Source: Phlebotomus papatasi (Eukaryota > Arthropoda > Insecta > Diptera > Psychodidae). Taken from it: DNA of 64,000 bases. The notes under the pieces are model-generated. The model worked only from the letters and a program-made list of their open reading frames with translations. It did not search any database and was not told the DNA's origin. Of the stretch, positions 49,201 to 58,200 are shown piece by piece (position 1 is the stretch's first letter; every line of letters starts with the position of its first letter). Position numbers and translations under genes: made by a program. The DNA is taken from positions 40,930,712 to 40,994,711 of the forward strand of contig NC_077224.1 of the NCBI RefSeq assembly GCF_024763615.1, in the 5' to 3' direction.

Positions 49201-52200
49201 ATTAGGGCCTTGACAGACTGAGGATTACCCGAGAGATGGCTTAGCGTAATTATATTAGAAATAAAGGTTAAATTACGTTTCCATCATTTTTAAATGAGTC
49301 GTCTCTAGGCTTAAGTCGTAAGTGTGTCTAGGGCATTATAATCTAATCATTGTTATTTAGTCACCATTTAATCGTAATATAGTCCAATCATTATTTTGAA
49401 CATAGTTACGTTAAACTGTCTCTACAGCACGTAATCCTTGATCAAAAGCTTTTTAGGTGTGATTCCTTCATAATCACACCTATCGTAATCCTCGGATTTT
49501 CTCAAAGTGCTCCGATCGAGATGAAATTCACAGGGTATATGTTTTGAACATCCCTGATGCCGAAAATCATAAGCCGGCAATTTCAGGTCCGACCGTCCAT
49601 CCGGCCGTGCGTAGTACGCAATATCTCTGGTTTGGAAGGAGATATCTTCATAGTTTTGTTTTAAATATATCTACTCGCGCGTATGACGATTTCTGTGCTA
49701 TTCTCTTTTTGAAAAATCGGTTCTAAACCGGTTAAAAATCACGTTTTGTAGTTTATCTAGAAATCTAAGCATGTGCACTCTTAGAAAAGTTTAGACGTGA
49801 TTACTAATGAAAATTAGTTGTTCGGGCGACTATTATCAAATCTATTTAAAATGGTTCTTATATTCTTAAAACATTATACTCATAATAAATTTATTAGTAG
49901 TGAGAATATAAGACAATATTTACGTGGATAAGTTGCGGCAATTATTTCATAATGCTTTCATACAATTATATTTGCTTGTGTTAATTAAATGAAATCATTA
50001 TCCCAACTAATATTGGTCACTAATTCCTTTTAGTTCTCACAACCAATGTAAATAGATGGGCCTATATTTTCATAAAGTTATGACTACTTTTCCAATAGTA
50101 AAGAGTGATTTTTATTTTAGTAATGCGTTGAAGCTCTTTCGAATTTTAAGCAACTAATAAGAAATATGCATCACAATGAATGCTATATAGTAACCACAAC
50201 TAATATGATATAGTTATTACAGCCAATAAGATGGTTATCAACCCCATTTATTTAGTAATTGGAACTAATATGTTATAGTACCCATTACTATTTTGATTTA
50301 GTTGTGATAACTAAATGAAAAAGATACTTTAACTAACTGTGGTCAACTATTTCATTTAGTTACCCAAACTAAATATATAGTTGGGTCTATATTTACTATA
50401 TTTTATAGTTCTAATAACTGCATATGAGCTTGTACGAACTAATTTTTTCTAAGAGTGTGATTTTGAAAATTTTGTGTTTATGTTGTAGTCCAGAAAATTT
50501 AGACGAATTAAAAAAAAATTAAGACATTCGTCGAACAGTTCTCGACATGTTTCACTTTAAAGATTTCAATGTTGAGAAAATTTGCTAATAGTGTCAGGCG
50601 GGAAAAAAAGTGGTAGAAGTGGCGTCGGACAAGCTTTTCCATATATATAGCACTCTCCCTCTATCTCTCTCTCTCTCTATATAATATATATATATATAGT
50701 GAGTCTATATTCGAAGATTTGTAAGGTGACATATACCATTCGCGATCCGCGATTTTTTCGCGGATCTTCGCGAGACGCGAATTTCTTCGCGGATTTTCGC
50801 AGGGCGCGAAATTTTTCGCGGATTTTCGCGGGGCGCGTATTTTTTTGCGGATATTTGTGGGGTGCGAATTTTTCGCGGATTTTTGCGGGGCGCGAATTTT
50901 TTCGCGGATTTTCGCGGGCCCATATTTTTTCGCGGACTTTCGCAGGACGCGATATTTTTCACGGATTTTCATGGGGCGCGTATTTGCAATGAAGGAATCG
51001 CACCTCTATAAGCTAATCTAGGCTTATCACTGGTTTAAAAATCTTGCATGGTAAAAAATTAAAGTAATTATGACTTAATCTTAGGTCTGAAAATCGTCTT
51101 AGGGCCCAAACAGACTCAGGCTGATCATTGAGGATATGTTGTCTGTAAAATTTGACAGTGAAGGAAATTTATGCAAACGATCTCTAATCGATGATCCTAA
51201 ACATCCACTGTATGATCGTTTGGGATAAATTTTTACTGCTAAATTTTACAGGTTAAGTATTCTCAAGAATCAGCGTGAGTCTATTGGAACCCTTAGCAGG
51301 GCAGAGAAACATTAGTAAAAATAGTCAGATTTAACTAATTGGTAGTTTAAATTAATCAAATTCATTAAAGAAACAATAATGGGAAAAATATGAAGTGTAT
51401 AAAGCCAGAGTGTGTGCCCAGCCTGAAAATCTTCTCTTAATCGTGCAAATGTTAATAATAATTGATTGAAATATTTTTGTTGGCGTATTTTTTCGAGTAT
51501 ATAGTCAGTTTTCCAATTCAAAGAATAAACCGCAAAAATTGTTCTGACATCCCCCGGAAAGCCATCTGGCTTTAGTGAAAAATACGCAAAAGCTTTGTGT
51601 GTCTGACAAATGCGCGGGACGACAAGTAATTTGAATTGCATTCATATGGCTTTGTTTCCACAAAACTGAATTTTGCAAAACTCACCCGCATTCCTTTGGA
51701 CGTGCTCACACATGTTCCTCCATTGAGACAGGGCTGCTTCATGCAATCCGGACTTCCGGTGTAATTTTCCACCGGAATCGTCGTTGAGATGGTGGCTATT
51801 GTTGTGCTGTCCGTGAGACTGACAGTGCTGAGCGTAGTGTCTTCTTGGGAGACTTCTGTTGTCGTGGATCTCCTCGAGGGATGGGTTGTAAAGAAAGGAT
51901 TGATGGTGGTTGGAATGTCTTCAGCTTCTGTACTGGTTGTCTCTTCCTCTGTGACGAAGGTTGTGGAAAAAGTGCTAGTTGTGCTGGTGACTGGTAAAGA
52001 ATCTGTCGTAGTACTTTCCGAAGCAGGAATGGTACTTGTCGTTGGGATACTAGAATCACTGGAAGTTTCTGTAATTTCCGAGGTTTTCGTGGTCAAAGGG
52101 GCCGTTATTGTGGTGTTCAAGGGCTCTTCAGAGGTCATGGTGCTACTCTGTGTTGTCTCAGTATCACCTAAAGTAGTTTCTGGCATCTCTGTCGTTTCCA

Positions 52201-55200
52201 GGGTGGAAATCGTGGTGGTCTCAACGCCTGTTTCACTTTCCGTGGTGATTGTCGATGGTGTGGTTGACTCAATGGAGGTCGTGATTGTTGGCACTGTGGA
52301 GCTTATTCTTGGGATAATACTTGAACTCGTAGTCCACAATTCCGCAGTGGAACTTTCAGTCTCTTGATCTATGGTCCTCGTGGACATGACTGTGGTTGTG
52401 GGCGGATATGTCCAACCAGGTGGGCGAGTATAGTTGCAATTAAAATTTCCATCCTGCTGCACTAAACACTCGCACAGAGAACCACTGAGATCAGGTGGAC
52501 AGGAACATGAGAAATCATCTACCCCATCGATGCAAGTTCCCCCATTTTGGCACCTGTTTATAAATACAACAAAAACCATTCATCAACCGTTCCTAATTCC
52601 CCAAAAACCACAGTAAAAATTAATTAATTTTTAATAATTTTATTCAATTAGCTTCCATATAACACTTTATTAGCATTCCCATTGGGGTCATTTCATATAC
52701 AGAGTTCAATATTATTATCCTGCCCCTGGGCTATCATATTATATTGGATTAAATGTTCGTGAGAAATTTCCTATATTCTATTAAACATATAGGCACATAT
52801 GTATATGTACTTATTCAGTATCATAAATGAGAGTTCATTTTCAATTTAATTTCAATTCTTTGCAACTTCTTTGATATAGTATTCCAATTAGAATGTTGCA
52901 TTTGGTTGATTCACCTGCATTTTATGGCACATAAATCTATAAATCGGTGGCAGCCAAAATTCTAAAATTTTCAAATTTAAAGAGAAAATGAGGATAACTT
53001 TTTTGAGATATCTTTAGTAGAATACTTATAACGATTACATTTCTGGAGGATCACTCAACTTTGACCCTTAGGCAGGCCGGCTAAAGTAAATAACAAACAG
53101 ACAACCACCCGAAAAATATTTTCCTCTTAATAATGGGGTATTTTCAGGAACTCTTTTTCTCCAAGACTTGTTTGCCTAACTAGATCTTCAGATAATTGGT
53201 ATCTGGAAACATTCAGACAATGCAGGCCAGTTCCCAGATATTAAAATATTATCCTAAAATTATATTATTTTATAAAGCCATGAATTCACATAGAGGAAAG
53301 TGCGCTACCTTCGGATGACTCAACCTTCGAACAATTCAATTTTTCTCTATGTTCCTTATGGATTTCACCCATAGTTCTCTTCTGAAAATGTGAGGCATCG
53401 GACTAGCTATTAAAATATAATATTATAACGGGTCAAATTCATTTATAACACATTGAAAATTTTGATTTGTGCGAAGCATAAATAGTCCGAAGGTAGCGCG
53501 CTTTCGCCTAGACTCCCTGTCCAATCCATCTCAAGACGACCGAAAAAATCGCTAATCGCGGGTTCATGGTCTCTGATTTTATTTGAATTTTACTTATGTT
53601 AAAATACACGATAAAATAATATACCCCTATTTTTTCTCGCCAAAAAAAGTCTCTGGCCGGAGATACATAGCGGCAAAGATGGCTTCTTGCGCTTCATTCG
53701 CCAATTGAGATTTTTGGCAAATATTTCAAAATGCTCTATTTCGCGAACGGGTTGATATTTCTTCTTACTCTTTTTTTATTTGAAAGATAATTTTATACTC
53801 TTTAAAACGATATACTAGTTTTCGTATTATTTGCTCAAGTTTTTTGTAACGGTCTTTTGAATTTTATTTTTGAAAAAATTTAAAACTTTATCTTTCTCGA
53901 AAACCCCATTCTCAAAAATTTTCATTTTTTTACTGTTATGATCAGTAACATTGAGTACTACATTCCCTGAAAAGGCGAGCTTCCAATTTTGCGCTTAATT
54001 TTTTTTAAAATATTCAAAATTTTATAACATTTTCAAAAAAGACAAAAATACAAGTTGAACTCAAAATTTTGAATTCAACTTTTCAGGGAATACAGTACTC
54101 CACAATACTCATAAACAGTTAAAAAATCAAATTTTTTCGAACTCGCGTTTTTGATTTTTTTTTTGATTTTTCAAATGAAAATGAATTTTATTGACAAAAC
54201 TAAAGCTTTAAATCATATTTAATAAATGTACTAATTATGTTTTTTTTATTTTCTTTAAGTTTATCTTGGTGACTTAAAAGGATTCGAACCCGGGACACTT
54301 GCAGCATAGAGCGAGTGCCCTACCACTTGACCCATTGAGTGCTTGAGAAACAGCTTGAGTATATTTGGGACCTAGGGCGATTTTTAATTAAGATCAGAAT
54401 GTGTATAGGTCTTCAAATGCAGGGCAATTTCAGGCAAAATTGGGTAGTTTTCGAGAAGGAAAAATCATCTTTAATTTGAAATATAGAAAATAGGTTTAAA
54501 TTACTATAGTATTAGATATTTATACAAATATTTTGCTACTGTCAGAAACATAAGATTTTATCACAATTTCCTTCTTATTTTATCGATTTTGGTAATTTTT
54601 ATATGCAAATAAAATGCTTCTTGATGGCCTAAAACTGATATTAATATTTAAAGAATATTGAATTGCTTTAGAACAATTGTTTTTTTTTTAACATAGCTGT
54701 ATATTGTTTAAAATACATTATTAAAACTTTTTTGATTTATTTATTTTATTTTCAGTTGTTTTAGGTACATAGAAAACTGTTCCTAAATGAAACAGTCTCG
54801 CCATATATAATTTTGAGGAAAATTACCAGTACAAATTTAACATTACAAGTCGTTGCCTCTTGATTAGTAATAGGGTAAAGTGGTACAAGTTGGACAGTGG
54901 TACAAGTTGGACAACGATACAAGTTAAACAATAATGGTACAATTTGGACAGGGTTTTTTTTTGGGTCCCGGTCAAAATCCCGAACGCCAAAATCCCGAAA
55001 GCCAAAATCCCGAACGCTAAAATTCCGAAAGCCAAAATCCCGAATTCTTAAAAGTGTCACAGCTACTCCCACGATTGTACCCGCGCTTGCTGGAGGCAAA
55101 GGGAAATCTTCTGTGTCTTAGGAAATTATTCAAAACATTTTCCTCCATATAATTTCATTCCTTTCAGGATTTAGAAAATTCGGGATTTTGGCTTTCGGGA

Positions 55201-58200
55201 TTTTGGCTGCCACCGCTTTTTTTCTAATATAAATTTAGTACTTCATTTTTATTTGTATATTTGTTATGCTTTAGATTTATAATTTTGTTCCTTGTGCTTA
55301 AAAACAAATTTTGTACTGTATTTATCAAGAAAAAAGCCATGTCAACTTGTACCGGCGAATTGTCCAACTTGTAACAGTAATTCCAAATTATATCACTTTA
55401 CCCTAGCGACGTCGTATCTTCGCCTTTCAAACAACTCGTAAATTCTTATCGATTTGACTTTTTAGGATACAAAGTCAGAAAAGATTGAGAGATATTTAGA
55501 TATTTATATCATTGGCATTAACATATTTGAGTTTTAAAGTCATGGATTTTTTTTGTTACTAATTGAAAGCTTTTAAGCGTCTATAAATCATTGAACATTG
55601 CAATTAAAAAATATCCGAGAAGAATTGAATTTGAGAGTTATATTTATGCGCGTAATTATTTTGTAATAAAATTAATATAATTTTATATCATTAGTGTCCT
55701 GCATTATTCCATTTTTGATTTGCATATACAATTAATAATAATGATTTAGGTGACTATAAGAGTGCTTTAGTATGCCATTAAGAATTTATTGCATACGTAA
55801 ATAGCCAGGCAGATGATTTCTGACCTTTTCAGTAAAATAATTGGAAAATCCCATAAATCATTCAAAATAGAATTCGGATTTATTTAATTTATTAGAAAGT
55901 AGAATTTTTAGGTCATGAATTGATATTTTTTATCCTCATGGGATTCAATTGGTCAAATATATTGAAAGTCATTGTGTCTGGAAACTACTCACCCTGGACC
56001 AAGAAGACATTCGTCGTATTGATTCTCGCATCGTTCCCCATGAAAGTCAGGGACACAATAACAAACTGGCTGACCATCCTCCATTAGGCACAGGGCATCG
56101 TTCCTGCACGGTGAGTCATCACACACAAGAATCGTTTCTTCACAGTCATTTCCAGTGAAACCTAGAGTCAAAATAGCATTAGAAAAATTTATGTTGTACT
56201 ATATTTAATATATATAATAATATTTCAATACTGAATAATTTGGCAAACTAACAAGGAATGGAGGTTAATACCAACAGCACTATACAAAACACTTTAAAAT
56301 TGAAAATTAAATGGGAATTTATTTTTAATTAGTTCTAACCATGACGTATTTAACTTTTGAACTCAATTTTGAGGGGGATCATCGAACCCCAATAGCTTGT
56401 GCATTTAACTTGTTTAAACATTAAACTTGGCCATTCAATGGATGACCGAAGCTTAGGTGTATGGCTTATTTAAATTTCAAATTAATTTAGGTATTTTGAA
56501 TATTTATTATAGTCGTATGTATGGGCTAAAGTTTCAGTAGTTTGGAAGACTGAAAATTTCTCAATATATAATAAAATATTTTCTAACTAATTCTAAAAGA
56601 CTACGCAGTAGTTCTGGAGTAGTGAATAGATATTTTGAACAGTCAATTATCACATCATCATTTTTTTATACCTTTAATTAAAAAAGTAATATTTTTTCTA
56701 AATTTTATTTCATCAAATTAACAAAAAGGAGAATGAAATTACAAAATTCTTATTGTAACTATCAAAGCTTTATCGTTTTATCTTTAATTTATTTCTTATA
56801 ATATAATAAATTGCAATATAATTTTGTGTTTCGGCTGAAAAGCATGACAGTTACATGACCAAGGTTCTCAATCGCTAAGTGGATAAAGAATGATGTTAGA
56901 TTCTCATATCAAACAATTATGCAATAAAATTTAAAATTGATATAAAATAATAAGTACAGATAGTTTTCCATATTTTAGTAGTGTCACTGTTGTATCCAAA
57001 ACTAGAACGAATCTTAGTAAAATGCATCAAACTGATTTATTCTTTTTTACTAATTAAACTAGTTAATTTTTCCAATACGATAAAAATTGAAAGTTTCCGT
57101 TTATGTGCCAGGCAGTTGCTTAGAAGAAGCACTGTAACAGTAGGTACACTAAAACGCTCAAATCGTGAGCCCAGTGAGAGCAAGTGGATGTTTCAATAGG
57201 GTAAGTGTGCCAAATTTCGGCATAGTTGAATGCAAGCGTCAAAGTCTCAAGTTTAAAATGTAATATTTTAAATACAAATTGATTTCTTTTGTTCTTTCTT
57301 TTGTAAGAGTGTTGCTTGGAACCTTGTAAAGAGTTTACCGTCTTTATTTACTCTAAAATCATTCTTGATACATTTTAAAATGAATAGAAATATAGGCATA
57401 GCTTTGGTGCCCTATTTCGGCCACCTTCATTCTCGTAGTTCCTTGCCCTTCGGGAATTCTTCCAATATCTTTTTCACGTCATCTTGTTTGTTTAAGCTAC
57501 ATTTTTTGTTATTCTTTTGCATTGTATAATCTCTAGAGTACGTAAAATCTAAAAGTTCATGGAAATTCGAGGAACAAAAAAGGTGGCCGAAATTGCAAGC
57601 TGGCCGGAATTTGGCACACTTACCCTAAAGCTTGGCATAAAATAAAATTTATCACTGTCAAGAATTAAAGGTTTTAATATAAAATTTTTGGAATAAAATT
57701 AAAAAAAATGCAACGGGTTAAATTTAATTCAATTATAGACTAATTTAATTTAATTTTCACTGGCGCTAACATTTTGATCCTGTATAAATTGTTTGTATAA
57801 TCGATTGGTCATAAATAATAAAATCAAATTGAATTAAACTGCCAAAAGAAAATATGATGGATATTATGATAGGTATAATGTAGGTTAATAGGTGATATTG
57901 ATGCGGAAGAGTGGTTTTGATTGGAAATTCAAATAAATATGCCAGGATTAATTTGTGGATGAAAAATGGTTTGAGGATTTGCCTAATCGTTTTGCCTTTG
58001 TGCGAATAATTGATTCGAATGCGGATATTTGTTAAAACATTCATGGGATTTTTTATTTCGGTTTTTTTTTTTTTGGAAAGGGATAGGGGGATAGGGTATT
58101 GGTTCTCACCTGTAATGCAAGCACATGCATAACCAGCCAGTTTATCCACGCAAACCCCTCCATTTTGGCATGGAGCCGATGCACATTCATCGATGTCCTG

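Larger units (their letters stand above)
44639..51685. other. eys: eys intron d-e, 7.0 kb, the longest
   Basis: 44640-46150 looks mostly unique, with better base balance at 44850-45320 and no exon. 46160-48990 holds repeats and a SINE; 49455-50460 two elements; 50646-50985 simple and minisatellite repeats. 51000-51350 shows nothing. Confidence 0.75.
52554..55992. other. eys: eys intron c-d, 3.4 kb
   Basis: Holds elements at 53291, 53931, 54283 and 54871-55405. 52620-53280 is unassigned; a CGGTGGCAGCCAAAAT word at 52945 resembles the end of the CCGAAAGCC elements. No exon seen. Confidence 0.75.

Noticed and set aside
50661..50992. Open frames of about 100 codons on both strands
   Set aside because: They are produced by a minisatellite whose unit is a multiple of three; no protein-like composition.
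51789..52367. 192-codon plus-strand frame rich in Val and Ser
   Set aside because: It is the complement of the Thr/Ser-rich exon; Thr and Ser codons read backwards give Val- and Ser-rich text.
54283..54350. Working tRNA gene on the minus strand
   Set aside because: The A and B boxes are good, but the acceptor and T stems do not pair, so a SINE head or pseudogene is more likely.
54823..55121. Frames with FGILAFGILAFGIL or SRTPKSRKPKSR repeats
   Set aside because: Translation of the CCGAAAGCC minisatellite arms; the same kind of frame appears at 46161-46373.
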